Assembly: GCA_910588285.1 (NCBI GenBank)
Contig: CAJUQB010000036.1
Coordinates: 1 to 45,807 of the forward strand
DNA from: an uncultured Lachnospiraceae bacterium
GTDB lineage: Bacteria; Bacillota; Clostridia; Lachnospirales; Lachnospiraceae
DNA: 45,807 bases
Direction of reading: 5' to 3'
The notes beneath the pieces were generated by a model that saw only the letters and a list, made by a program, of their open reading frames with translations, searched no databases and had not been told where the DNA came from. This document shows positions 21,777 through 29,758 of this stretch, one piece after another (the first letter of the stretch is position 1; each line of letters opens with the position of its first letter). The position numbers were made by a program, and so were the translations under genes.

Positions 21777-22829
21777 ATGGAAATGCGTATGGAAACTCGT
21801 GAGATAGTCATTAATCGTGTATTGGTGGCATTGCAGCAGGCCCTGACGGTAATACAGCTACAGATGGTCGAGGATGCGGTGAGATTAAGCCTAAAGGGGT
21901 ACAGGGTAGAGGAAGAATGCACAGAGCTCTCCACAGGGATGGATGACAACATGTATATCCTGGATATGTTCCGGGCAAATAAGAGGCTGGAAGGCTGTAA
22001 AGAGGGAAGTGTGGTGCAATACTGGCGGCACAATAAGAATTTTTTGGAGGATATAAATAAAAACTACCGTGATGTGACAAAGGATGACGTAAAATTGTAT
22101 CTTGCCAAGTACAGTATTGGAAAGAAGCAAAATACAGTAGCCAATATGAAACGGTACTTAAGTACATTTTTCACCTGGCTACATGAGGAGGGAATGATCC
22201 CCAGAAATCCGGTCAAAACCATAAAGGGAATCCGGCCAGAGCTGATAGAGACAAAATATTTCACGGCCGAGGAGGAGATCGCGTTGCGCGACGTTGCGGA
22301 CCGGCGCAGCATCCGGGATCGGGCAATCATAGATTTTCTTCTTTCCACGGGTATGCGCGTTGGAGAGGTAGCACAACTAAACCGCCAAGACGTGGATCTC
22401 ATTAAAGGGAGCGTAACATTTAAAGGGGAAAAACGGGATCATTATCGCACGGTGTATTTGGACGCCAGGGCCAAGCGCCATCTGTGTGATTACATCATGA
22501 GCAGGGAGGACAATCTGGAACCACTATTTGTCACAAAAAACAAATATCGGGATGGGGACGGGATCCGCCGACACAGGAGAATGACAAATAATGCCTATGA
22601 GAACCTTACAAAATCTGTCGGGGCGGCAGCAGGCATCCGGGATAAAAAATGTACCGTGCACGCCTTTCGCAAAACCTTTGCGACCCGGATGGCGGAACGG
22701 GACTGCCCGATCGAGATTGTCCAGGAGCTCCTGGGCCATGCAGACGTAGGCACAACAATTAAATATTATGTAGGCAAAAGCAAGGTGAGGGCAAAGAGAG
22801 AATTTGACCGGTGTATGGTATCAGCATAA
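21777..22829 (+). CDS. Second tyrosine recombinase (XerC/D-like)
   Basis: A 350-residue recombinase encoded in the middle of the phage rather than at an end. It has a core-binding domain (about 55-145, with the RYLSTFFTWLHEEGMIPRNP motif) and a catalytic domain with all key residues: Arg in STGMRVGEVAQL, Lys in FKGEKRD, HxxR in HAFRKTFATR, His in LLGHADVGTT and Tyr in TTIKYYVGKSK. It is closer to Xer than to the tRNA integrase. Possible jobs are dimer resolution of replicated phage genomes or rearrangement of a phage segment. AATGGAGGTG precedes the ATG; paired inverted repeats lie just upstream. Confidence 0.88.
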   Translation: MEMRMETREIVINRVLVALQQALTVIQLQMVEDAVRLSLKGYRVEEECTELSTGMDDNMYILDMFRANKRLEGCKEGSVVQYWRHNKNFLEDINKNYRDVTKDDVKLYLAKYSIGKKQNTVANMKRYLSTFFTWLHEEGMIPRNPVKTIKGIRPELIETKYFTAEEEIALRDVADRRSIRDRAIIDFLLSTGMRVGEVAQLNRQDVDLIKGSVTFKGEKRDHYRTVYLDARAKRHLCDYIMSREDNLEPLFVTKNKYRDGDGIRRHRRMTNNAYENLTKSVGAAAGIRDKKCTVHAFRKTFATRMAERDCPIEIVQELLGHADVGTTIKYYVGKSKVRAKREFDRCMVSA

Positions 22830-22846
22830 TCGGCATAAAAAGAAAA

Positions 22847-22862
22847 GTTGCACCGGTGCAAC
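22847..22862. repeat. 16-bp palindrome, copy 3
   Basis: GTTGCACCGGTGCAAC, flanked by A on both sides, so only the 16-bp core is palindromic. It lies 17 bases after the recombinase stop and just before the ribosome site of a small membrane protein. Confidence 0.85.
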
Positions 22863-22879
22863 AAGAAAGGAGAAAAATA

Positions 22880-23008
22880 TTGGAAAATATGGTGTTAATT
22901 CTTAAAATGCTTGGGCTGGGATGTTTAATCATAGTGGTGGCCATTGCACTATTGATATTAATTGCTATTTTTGTATCAGTATTTAAAGGTTTAACCAAAA
23001 AGAAATAA
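22880..23008 (+). CDS. Single-span membrane protein (42 aa), TTG start
   Basis: A 42-residue protein starting at TTG 22880 with AAAGGAG seven bases ahead; an ATG at 22889 is an alternative. It has one long hydrophobic span (about 6-36, LILKMLGLGCLIIVVAIALLILIAIFVSVF in part) and a Lys-rich tail, which suggests an N-out orientation. It lies after the palindrome copy and before the late regulator. A regulatory or exclusion role is possible; true holins usually lie near the endolysin, which is not in this window. Confidence 0.6.
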   Translation: MENMVLILKMLGLGCLIIVVAIALLILIAIFVSVFKGLTKKK

Positions 23009-23026
23009 TGAGAAGGAGGCTCTGCA

Positions 23027-23497
23027 GTGACTAAGGGAGAATTGGAGCAGATTCTGGATCTTAGGAAGGAGATTCGGGAGCTGGATATAAAAATTGAACG
23101 GATGAAGGAGCAAAGGGTGGGGAAGGTAATAGATAGGGTGCATACGTCAATGAAGGAATACCCCTATGTATATACAACAAAAACCATCAGCGGGGTGGAT
23201 AACAGGGACAAAAAGCACCGCAGGGAGCTGACAGAGAGCGAGCTCCTTCTGTTAAAGCGCCGGCAGCAGGCTGTGGATGCAGAATACAGGATTTCTCAAT
23301 ATATAAGCAGCATAGAGGATAGTCGCATCAGGCGGATTATAAGCCTAAGATACGAGGAGGGGATGAGCTGGGAGAAAGTAGCAATTGAAATGCATTGTGA
23401 CCGAACATATCCAGAAAAACTTCTCACCAGATACCTGAAGGAGCACCCGGAACGGCGGCAGAGAAAAAATAAAAGTTTCTCACAATTCTCTCTTTAG
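23027..23497 (+). CDS. ArpU/RinA-like late transcription regulator
   Basis: A 156-residue protein starting at GTG 23027 with GGAGG ahead. The N-terminal half is a coiled coil (LEQILDLRKEIRELDIKIERMKEQ). The C-terminal half is a sigma region 4-like helix-turn-helix (RRIISLRYEEGMSWEKVAIEMHCDRTYPEKLLTRYL). This build and the position just before the terminase genes fit the ArpU/RinA group, which activates late-gene transcription in phages of Firmicutes. A promoter-like segment (TATAGT at about 23505-23510) and the bases TTTCTCACAATTCTC lie around and after the stop, a possible target. Confidence 0.75.
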   Translation: MTKGELEQILDLRKEIRELDIKIERMKEQRVGKVIDRVHTSMKEYPYVYTTKTISGVDNRDKKHRRELTESELLLLKRRQQAVDAEYRISQYISSIEDSRIRRIISLRYEEGMSWEKVAIEMHCDRTYPEKLLTRYLKEHPERRQRKNKSFSQFSL

Positions 23498-23558
23498 ATA
23501 TGGTATAGTGATACCAGGTGAAAATTTGGTTGGCTTATCCCCTATTTGAACCTGGAGG

Positions 23559-23594
23559 AAAAGGTGCCCATGCTTTATGCGTTGGGCACCTTTT
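23559..23594 (+). terminator. Terminator before the terminase genes
   Basis: AAAAGGTGCCCATGC pairs with GCGTTGGGCACCTTTT around TTTAT, a very stable hairpin ending in four Ts. It would stop early or read-in transcription just ahead of the late operon, or act as an antitermination target. Confidence 0.75.
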
Positions 23595-23617
23595 CATGTA
23601 TAAAGAGGAGGGGTAAG

Positions 23618-23896
23618 ATGGGGAGGAATATACAGAAAAAGATCAATAATCTGTTGCTGGCACTGAAGCAAAAGGGGGCTGTATACAAGATCAATACAGT
23701 CCAATTTTATTCAGAAAAACAGGATAGAATCTGCACAAAGCTGATCCTTTGGGAGGAACACCCGCAGAGGGATGGGGAGGTGTTTTATAGCAAGGCGGAA
23801 CTCTTGAAATACCTGGCAGGACGTTGGAAGGAAGTGAGGAAGAATGGAGAATGCCAAGAAGGAGAGAATGGAGCAGCTTGCAAAGAGGATGAGTGA
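23618..23896 (+). CDS. Hypothetical protein before terminase (92 aa)
   Basis: A 92-residue basic protein starting at ATG 23618 after GAGGAGGGG. It contains KKINNLLLALKQKGAVYKINTVQFYSE and LAGRWKEVRKNGE, and appears alpha/beta. It overlaps the terminase small subunit gene by 53 bases. Proteins of this size often precede terminase in Clostridia phages; the function is unknown. A 24-codon upstream extension lies in the terminator and is rejected. Confidence 0.6.
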   Translation: MGRNIQKKINNLLLALKQKGAVYKINTVQFYSEKQDRICTKLILWEEHPQRDGEVFYSKAELLKYLAGRWKEVRKNGECQEGENGAACKEDE

Positions 23897-24287
23897 GAAA
23901 CAGAAGGCTTTTTGCGATCACTACATTGTGACACTCAATCAAACAGAAGCCGCCAGGCTGGCCGGTTATTCTGATAAAACGGCCAGATCCATGGGAAGTG
24001 AGAACCTTACAAAACCTGACATTAAAGAATATATAGACCTAAGGCTTGCAGAACTGGAGGAAAAGAGAGTGGCAAGCGCTGAGGAGGTGCTGCAATATCT
24101 TACAAAGGTAATGAGAGGAGAGGAAAAGGATCAGTTCGATATGGATGCGTCCCTGCAGGATAGGACCAAAGCGGCAGAGCTATTGGGAAAGAGATACCGT
24201 CTGTTTATCGACAGGAAGGAAATTGAAGCAAATATAGAACCTGTCACAATAATAAACGATATCCCGCGGAAAATAGATGGAGATTAA
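23844..24287 (+). CDS. terS: Terminase small subunit
   Basis: A 147-residue DNA-recognition subunit of the packaging motor, with the terminase_2-type helix-turn-helix (LSEKQKAFCDHYI-like start, then NQTEAARLAGYSDKTARSMGSENLTKPDIKEYI). It binds the phage packaging site and recruits the large subunit. The second half is helical and ends in a short acidic tail. The gene overlaps the large-subunit gene by 11 bases. AGGAAG precedes the ATG. Confidence 0.88.
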   Translation: MENAKKERMEQLAKRMSEKQKAFCDHYIVTLNQTEAARLAGYSDKTARSMGSENLTKPDIKEYIDLRLAELEEKRVASAEEVLQYLTKVMRGEEKDQFDMDASLQDRTKAAELLGKRYRLFIDRKEIEANIEPVTIINDIPRKIDGD

Positions 24288-25545
24288 GCTCAGTGAACTG
24301 ATAGCGCCTCAATTCTATGATATCCATTGGGATATTAAGGAAGGCAGACATACGCATTACAAGATATATGGAGGCAGAGGGTCTACAAAATCCTCATTTG
24401 TAGCAATTGAGATCATCCTGGGAATGATGGAGGATTCGGATGCAAATGCCGCATGTTTCCGCAAAGTAAAGGACACTTTATCAGAAAGTGTTTTTGAGCA
24501 GCTTCTATGGGCGATAGATGTTCTGGGGGTCAGCCATCTGTGGGAAGAATCGCGTTCGCCGCTGAAATTGACTTATAAGCCGACGGGCCAGAGGATTGTA
24601 TTCCGCGGGTGTGATGATCCAAACAAATCAAAATCCATAAAGCTCCGGCACGGCTATTTTAAATATATCTGGTATGAAGAGCGGGCAGAATTTGCAGGGG
24701 ATGAGGATGAACGGAAAATTAACCAGTCCCTCATGCGCGGTGGGGATAAGTATGTGGTATTTTATACGTGGAATCCACCCAAAAGCCTTAATTCCTGGGT
24801 AAACCAGGATGTGCTCCAGGTGCGTGAGGATACCTTGTGTCACCATTCCACCTACCTGACAGTGCCAAAAAAATGGCTGGGTGAGCAGTTCCTTATTGAG
24901 GCAGAAGAGCTGAAGAAAAGGAAGCGTCTTGCCTACAGGTACGAATACTTGGGAGAGGCAATTGGAACCGGCGGGAAGGTATTTGACAATGTAATTCTCC
25001 GGGATATTACGGATGTAGAGATTGCTATCTTTGATAAGATAAAGCAGGGACTAGATTTTGGCTTTGCAGCAGATCCCCTTGCATTTGAGCGAATGCATTA
25101 CAATAAAAAGCAGAGGCGGCTTTTTATATTTGCAGAGATTTATCAGGTAAATCTAAAAACGAGAAAAGCTGTGGCGGAGATCAAGAAACTGAATCCAGAT
25201 AATAAGATCATAACAGCAGATTCCGAGGAGCCGCGCTCCATAGATTTCTTCAATGAGTTGGGATTGAGGGTATACCCGGCGAAAAAGGGGCCGGGATCGG
25301 TAGATTTCGGGGTAGCCTTTCTGGCTGATGATCTTGACGAGATTATCATTGATCCGGTAAGGTGCCCCAATGCTGCAAGAGAATTTTCTTCCTATGAGCT
25401 GGAAAGGGATAAAAATGGGAATTTTAGGGGCTCATATCCAGACAAGGACAACCATAGCATTGACGCAGTACGTTATGCTATGGAAGGTGAGATGATAAAT
25501 AAGAAAGCAAAAATCAGAAATAAAGCCAGGAGAGGCCTACGGTAA
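24277..25545 (+). CDS. terL: Terminase large subunit (PBSX-type)
   Basis: ATP-driven DNA translocase and headful nuclease that packages the genome through the portal. The 422 residues carry a Walker A-like GGRGSTKSS (about 33-41), a Walker B region with YIWYEERAEF (about 130-138) and an RNase H-like nuclease half with acidic residues in GLDFGFAADPLAFE, ITADSEEPRS and HSIDAVRYAME. The opening (FYDIHWDIKEGRHTHYKIYGGRGSTKS) matches the PBSX/SPP1 terminase family. The length fits the family. Confidence 0.95.
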   Translation: MEIKLSELIAPQFYDIHWDIKEGRHTHYKIYGGRGSTKSSFVAIEIILGMMEDSDANAACFRKVKDTLSESVFEQLLWAIDVLGVSHLWEESRSPLKLTYKPTGQRIVFRGCDDPNKSKSIKLRHGYFKYIWYEERAEFAGDEDERKINQSLMRGGDKYVVFYTWNPPKSLNSWVNQDVLQVREDTLCHHSTYLTVPKKWLGEQFLIEAEELKKRKRLAYRYEYLGEAIGTGGKVFDNVILRDITDVEIAIFDKIKQGLDFGFAADPLAFERMHYNKKQRRLFIFAEIYQVNLKTRKAVAEIKKLNPDNKIITADSEEPRSIDFFNELGLRVYPAKKGPGSVDFGVAFLADDLDEIIIDPVRCPNAAREFSSYELERDKNGNFRGSYPDKDNHSIDAVRYAMEGEMINKKAKIRNKARRGLR

Positions 25546-25556
25546 GGAGGTACAAG

Positions 25557-27050
25557 TTGCATAGATTTACATATCCGGCAGATCAATTTGACGAGGGAAA
25601 TCTGGATAAGAGTATCATTCTCACGCTTGTAAAAAAGCATGAGGGGATGGTGAGCAGGCTCGTGAAAAATAAGCAGTATTATAATGGCCACCATGCGATT
25701 GAGTACAAGAAGCGGGAAAATGATGCGCCCAACAGCAAGGTAACATGTAACCATGCAAAAGATATTGCCGATACGGCAACTGGATACTTTATGGGGAACC
25801 CAATCACATACTCAAACAGTGGGGAGCAGGACATTGCTCCATTGATGGAGACATTTGACATTGCAAATGTGGATGATGTGGATGCAGACAATGCACTGGA
25901 CATGAGTATTTATGGGGCAGCCTATGAATATGTGTATGCAAAGCAGGGGGAGGCTATACCAACATCCAAGAGCATATCCCCACTTTCCACCTTTATAGTT
26001 GTAGACGATACAATCGAAGAAAATGAACTGTGTGGGGTATATTACTACAAGAAAAAGAATTCTGTGAAAGATACCTATACCTATGTGGCTACGGTAAGCA
26101 CAGCAAGCTACACCTATGTGCTGAACATAGAGGAGAGCGGAGCAGATGTTTTTATGGAGGTGACCGAGGCGGCGGAGCCACATTATTTTGGTGAGCCACA
26201 GATTATAGAGTATCTGAACAACAAGGAGGCTATCGGGGATTTTGAGCAGCAGATTCCACTCATAGATGCCTATAACACATTGATGAGTGACCGGATCAAT
26301 GACAAGGAGCAGTTTATTGATGCAGTGCTTGTGCTTTATGGCTCCATAATGGGAGATGATGAAGAAGAGGTATCAAAGGCACAGGAGACACTCAAAAAGG
26401 AAAAATTACTAGAGCTGCCGGCGGACGCAAAGGCCGAGTATCTTACCAGGCAGATGGACGAGAACGGGGTCGAGGTGCTCAGGAAGGCCATAAAAGAGGA
26501 TATCTATAATTTTAGCCATGTGCCCAATTTCATGGATGAGAATTTTGCCGGGAATGTAAGCGGAGTAGCCATGGAGTACAAGCTCCTTGGGTTGGAAATG
26601 ATTACAAAGGTCAAGGAGAGGCAGTATAAGAAGGGGTTAAGGAAGCGGATAAGGCTGTATTGCAATTTCCTTGGAATGAAGGCGGTGCTGCTGGAGGCGG
26701 GATCCATCATGGCAACCTTTAGCCGGGCTCTGCCGAAAAATTTACAGGAACTCTCCCAAATCGTGGCTAACCTGAAAGGAAACGTATCTGCAAAAACTCT
26801 TCTGAAACTTCTACCTTTTGTGGAGGATCCAGATTATGAGATTGAAGAGGTAGAGAGACAGAAAGCAGAGGATGTGAAACGGCAGCAGGAATTATTTGGC
26901 GCCGGAGCAAACACACCGCCAAATTTTGAGGATGAGGAAGAAGAGGAGGAGCCGGCAGCAGGCAAGGAGAATGCCGCTAAAAAGGATCAGGAAGAGGAGG
27001 ACCAGGAAAAGGATCCGAAAGAAAAGAAGCCGGCAGGGGGCAAGGAGTGA
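25557..27050 (+). CDS. Portal protein (SPP1 gp6-like), TTG start
   Basis: A 497-residue portal that forms the dodecameric DNA channel at one capsid vertex. It starts at TTG 25557 with AAGGAGG upstream. The opening (ILTLVKKHEGMVSRLVKNKQYYNGHHAI) and NSKVTCNHAKDIADTATGYFMGNPI match the SPP1-type family, and the central DRINDKEQF plus YKLLGLEMITKVKERQYKKG are typical. The last 55 residues are an unusual tail of Glu, Lys, Pro and Ala. The MuF-type head gene follows after 5 bases. Confidence 0.93.
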   Translation: MHRFTYPADQFDEGNLDKSIILTLVKKHEGMVSRLVKNKQYYNGHHAIEYKKRENDAPNSKVTCNHAKDIADTATGYFMGNPITYSNSGEQDIAPLMETFDIANVDDVDADNALDMSIYGAAYEYVYAKQGEAIPTSKSISPLSTFIVVDDTIEENELCGVYYYKKKNSVKDTYTYVATVSTASYTYVLNIEESGADVFMEVTEAAEPHYFGEPQIIEYLNNKEAIGDFEQQIPLIDAYNTLMSDRINDKEQFIDAVLVLYGSIMGDDEEEVSKAQETLKKEKLLELPADAKAEYLTRQMDENGVEVLRKAIKEDIYNFSHVPNFMDENFAGNVSGVAMEYKLLGLEMITKVKERQYKKGLRKRIRLYCNFLGMKAVLLEAGSIMATFSRALPKNLQELSQIVANLKGNVSAKTLLKLLPFVEDPDYEIEEVERQKAEDVKRQQELFGAGANTPPNFEDEEEEEEPAAGKENAAKKDQEEEDQEKDPKEKKPAGGKE

Positions 27051-27055
27051 CCTAA

Positions 27056-28597
27056 ATGGGATATTGGGAAAACAGGCAGGCACAGGCTATGTATGAAAGT
27101 ATGGAGAGTGCGGAAGAGGTATCACGGGAGCTTGCAGATTTATACGCGAAAGCTTCCCGCCATCTCAACTATGAAATAGAGGGAATTTTTGAAAAATTTC
27201 GGGATAAGCACAATCTGACCGATAAAGAGGCTATGGCTCTCCTGAATACCATGCAAAATAAAAATGATATTGCTGAACTAAGAAGGACATTGGAAGGTAA
27301 AGCAAAAACGGATCCGGAATATGCGAACCTTCTGGCCAGGCTGGAAAGTCAGGCATATGGGGCCAGGCTGGAAAGACTGGAACAGCTGCAGGCGGAAATA
27401 GACAGAATGATGCGGGAGGTGTATAACCAGGAAAAAAAGGTTACGACCTCACATTACAAGAATTTAGCTCAAAATTCCTATTATCGGGAGCTTTACAATG
27501 TGCAGAGGCAGGTGGGGTTCCAATTTAGTTTTTCAGCAGTGGATCCAAGAAAAGTAGACCTTATGCTAAGATCGACCTGGAGCGGCGTCAATTATTCTGC
27601 AAGAATCTGGAAAAACACACAGGGACTGGCAGATAATATTAAGGAGCAGCTCATGATAGGGCTGCTCACAGGGAAACGCGAGGGGGACATGGCAAAGGAG
27701 ATTGCCAATAAATATGCAACTGGGGCATTTGAAGCCAGGAGGCTTGTAAGGACAGAGAGCAATTTTGTCAATGGCCAGATGCAGCTTGCAGCATATGAGG
27801 AATGTGATGCAGAACAATATAAATTTGTGGCGGTTTTGGATCTGCTGACCTCCGAAGTATGCCGGGAATTGGATGGCAAGGTCTTTCGCACAAAGGATGC
27901 AATGCCAGGAAAAAACATGAATCCCATGCATCCGTTCTGCCGCTCCACCACAATTATTCACCTGGGCGGGGAGGCTGTACAGGGCTTAAAAAGGAGAGCC
28001 AGGAACCCGGAGACCGGAAAAAATGAATTTGTGCCGGCTGATATGAATTATAAGCAATGGTATAAGCGGAATGTAGCCAATAATCCCAAGGCCCAGGCCG
28101 CAGAGAAAATGATTAAGAATCGTTCCTCAGATAAAAAGCAATATGAGAGATACAAGGAAGTCGTTGGAAAGAAAGCAGGAAGGAGCCTTGCTGATTTTCA
28201 GGAAATGAAGTATAATAAAACGGAGGAATGGGAAAGCGTCCATACCAAGTATAAGGATACCAGGCTTAAGGAGAAAATCAAGTCCGATAGCACGATCAAA
28301 ACCATTCATTCTGGAAAACAAGGGAAACATATACCTGGTCATAACAATTATAAAGAAGGGCGGAGCTATCTTACAATTACAGAGCAGCAGGCACAGGCGC
28401 TTGTAGATCAATATGCAGGTACGGGACAGATTATCCGAGACCGAAATGGAAATTATACGGGTAAAGAGCGGGTAACAACACAGAATCAGATTGGAGTTTG
28501 CCTGGATATGGAAGGGAATGAGGTGCCGGCAAAGGGATTCATCATACACTATTCAAAAGATGGTGTACATATAGTACCTTCAGGAGGTTCAAAATGA
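27056..28597 (+). CDS. MuF head morphogenesis protein with C-terminal toxin-50-like domain
   Basis: A 513-residue minor head protein. The first 300 residues form the SPP1 gp7/Mu F module: helical N-terminus, ARLVRTESNFVNGQMQLAAYEE-like segment and the closing motif PMHPFCRSTTIIHLGG at about residue 290. After a linker, residues about 418-513 (GKQGKHIPGHNNYKEG, YLTITEQQAQALVDQYAGTG, GFIIHYSKDGVHIVPSGG) match what I know of polymorphic toxin type 50 domains, so this is a MuF-toxin fusion. Such phage proteins are packed in the head and may act in the infected cell or in competitors. The 64-residue gene behind, in ATGA overlap, is a natural immunity candidate. The toxin activity is not tested. 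Confidence 0.82.
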   Translation: MGYWENRQAQAMYESMESAEEVSRELADLYAKASRHLNYEIEGIFEKFRDKHNLTDKEAMALLNTMQNKNDIAELRRTLEGKAKTDPEYANLLARLESQAYGARLERLEQLQAEIDRMMREVYNQEKKVTTSHYKNLAQNSYYRELYNVQRQVGFQFSFSAVDPRKVDLMLRSTWSGVNYSARIWKNTQGLADNIKEQLMIGLLTGKREGDMAKEIANKYATGAFEARRLVRTESNFVNGQMQLAAYEECDAEQYKFVAVLDLLTSEVCRELDGKVFRTKDAMPGKNMNPMHPFCRSTTIIHLGGEAVQGLKRRARNPETGKNEFVPADMNYKQWYKRNVANNPKAQAAEKMIKNRSSDKKQYERYKEVVGKKAGRSLADFQEMKYNKTEEWESVHTKYKDTRLKEKIKSDSTIKTIHSGKQGKHIPGHNNYKEGRSYLTITEQQAQALVDQYAGTGQIIRDRNGNYTGKERVTTQNQIGVCLDMEGNEVPAKGFIIHYSKDGVHIVPSGGSK

Positions 28598-28788
28598 TAA
28601 AAACAGAATATTTAGGGAAGAAATTAAAGATTACGGATATTGATGGAAGGGTATGGCATGGCAAGGTGGCTATGCTTATGCCGGCATCACAGAGCGATTC
28701 GGGAGAATCAGAATTGTATATTGAATTTGGTGGCGGGCTCACCGAGTTTAAGGAAAGTGAGATTAAAGAGATTGAGGAAGAAAAATAA
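28594..28788 (+). CDS. Putative immunity protein for the MuF toxin (64 aa)
   Basis: A 64-residue acidic protein overlapping the toxin stop as ATGA, with CAGGAGG ahead. It has an LSM/SH3-like short beta-barrel look (TEYLGKKLKITDIDGRVWHGKVAMLMPA, then LYIEFGGGLTEFKESEIKEIEE). Polymorphic toxins are nearly always followed by a gene for their inhibitor, and position and size fit. No family is assigned, and the role is inferred from context only. Confidence 0.55.
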   Translation: MIKTEYLGKKLKITDIDGRVWHGKVAMLMPASQSDSGESELYIEFGGGLTEFKESEIKEIEEEK

Positions 28789-28806
28789 ATAATTTATGGC
28801 AATAAG

Positions 28807-28835
28807 GAGCTATGCATAAAAGCATGGCTCTTTTT
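28807..28835 (+). terminator. Terminator after the toxin/immunity pair
   Basis: GAGCTATGC pairs with GCATGGCTC around ATAAAA, with five Ts after. It lies between the immunity candidate and the scaffold gene, so it could lower expression of downstream capsid genes from this transcript, or suggest that toxin and immunity were gained as a unit. Confidence 0.7.
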
Positions 28836-28922
28836 GTATGTAAAAAAGGAAGGAGGCGGGCCCGAAAATGCCGAGGGCTGAAAATAAGAGGCAGGAAGAA
28901 AAAATGAATCCGTGGGGCCCAG

Positions 28923-28938
28923 GTTGCACCGGTGCAAC
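28923..28938. repeat. 16-bp palindrome, copy 4
   Basis: GTTGCACCGGTGCAAC, the same core as the other copies, not extended by flanking bases. It lies between the toxin/immunity unit and the scaffold start if the ATG at 28976 is correct. Confidence 0.85.
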
Positions 28939-28975
28939 TGTTCTGGGAAATGCGGGGGCAGAAGGAGGAAAAGAC

Positions 28976-29737
28976 ATGAAAGGTAGAAAAAGCTATGAGG
29001 GACAGAGCAAGCTCTTCCGACAGACAAAAGGTATGATGCCTATGGGCTTACAGTTTTTTGCTGAGGGGGACGGAGCGGCAGGCAGTGGGACTGGCAGCAA
29101 TTCCGGAAATGCGGCAGGCGGCGAAGGAAGCACAGCAGGAAGCGGAGAGGAGGAGCACACAGCGGGTGGAGCGCCAGGTGCAGGAGGCCAGGAAGTAGGA
29201 GGGCCAGTGAGTTTTGATGATTTCCTGAAGGATCCAAAAAACCAGGCTGAATTTGATCGTCGTGTCGGAAAGGCATTGGAAACAAGTCGATCTAAAATGC
29301 AGGCGGACATTGATGCTAGGATCGAGGCAGCAAAAACAGAAGCGGAGAAGCTGGCCAAGATGAACAGCGAACAGAAAGAGCAGTATGAGAAGGAGAAGCG
29401 GGAAAAGGAGCTGGCCGAAAGGGAGGCAAGCATTACGAAGAGGGAGCTTACAGCGACTGCAAAGGAACAGCTTGCTGAAAAAGGGCTTCCGTTATCCCTT
29501 GCGGATGTGCTGAATTACGATAGTGCAGAAACCTGTGCAGCCTCTATTGAAGCTGTGGGAAATGCATTCCAGGAGGCCGTGGAAAAAGCGGTGAAGGAGA
29601 GGCTTGCAGGAGGAAAACCGCCGAAAAAAGCGGAGGATAAAAATTCATATACCATGGATCAGATCAAGGCAATGACAGCAGATGAGATCAACAAAAATTG
29701 GGAAGCTGTTCAGGCGGTAATGAAAGCTGAAAAATAA
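28976..29737 (+). CDS. Capsid scaffold protein (DUF4355-like)
   Basis: A 253-residue scaffold that guides capsid assembly and is then removed. The start at 28976 has GGAGG seven bases ahead; longer in-frame versions exist but would cross the palindrome. The N-terminus carries MGLQFFAEGDG, a hallmark of scaffolds of this type, then a Gly/Ala/Ser-rich disordered segment (about 30-80), a long charged coiled coil (about 100-180) and a short helical tail. It sits directly before the major capsid gene, the normal order. Confidence 0.85.
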   Translation: MKGRKSYEGQSKLFRQTKGMMPMGLQFFAEGDGAAGSGTGSNSGNAAGGEGSTAGSGEEEHTAGGAPGAGGQEVGGPVSFDDFLKDPKNQAEFDRRVGKALETSRSKMQADIDARIEAAKTEAEKLAKMNSEQKEQYEKEKREKELAEREASITKRELTATAKEQLAEKGLPLSLADVLNYDSAETCAASIEAVGNAFQEAVEKAVKERLAGGKPPKKAEDKNSYTMDQIKAMTADEINKNWEAVQAVMKAEK

Positions 29738-29758
29738 TAATTAAAGAGGAGGAAAAAA

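Noticed and set aside
28868..28975. Longer start of the scaffold protein (MPRAENKRQEEK...)
   Set aside because: The ATG at 28976 has a perfect GGAGG, and scaffolds of this type start shortly before the LQFFAE motif. The upstream codons include the palindrome copy.
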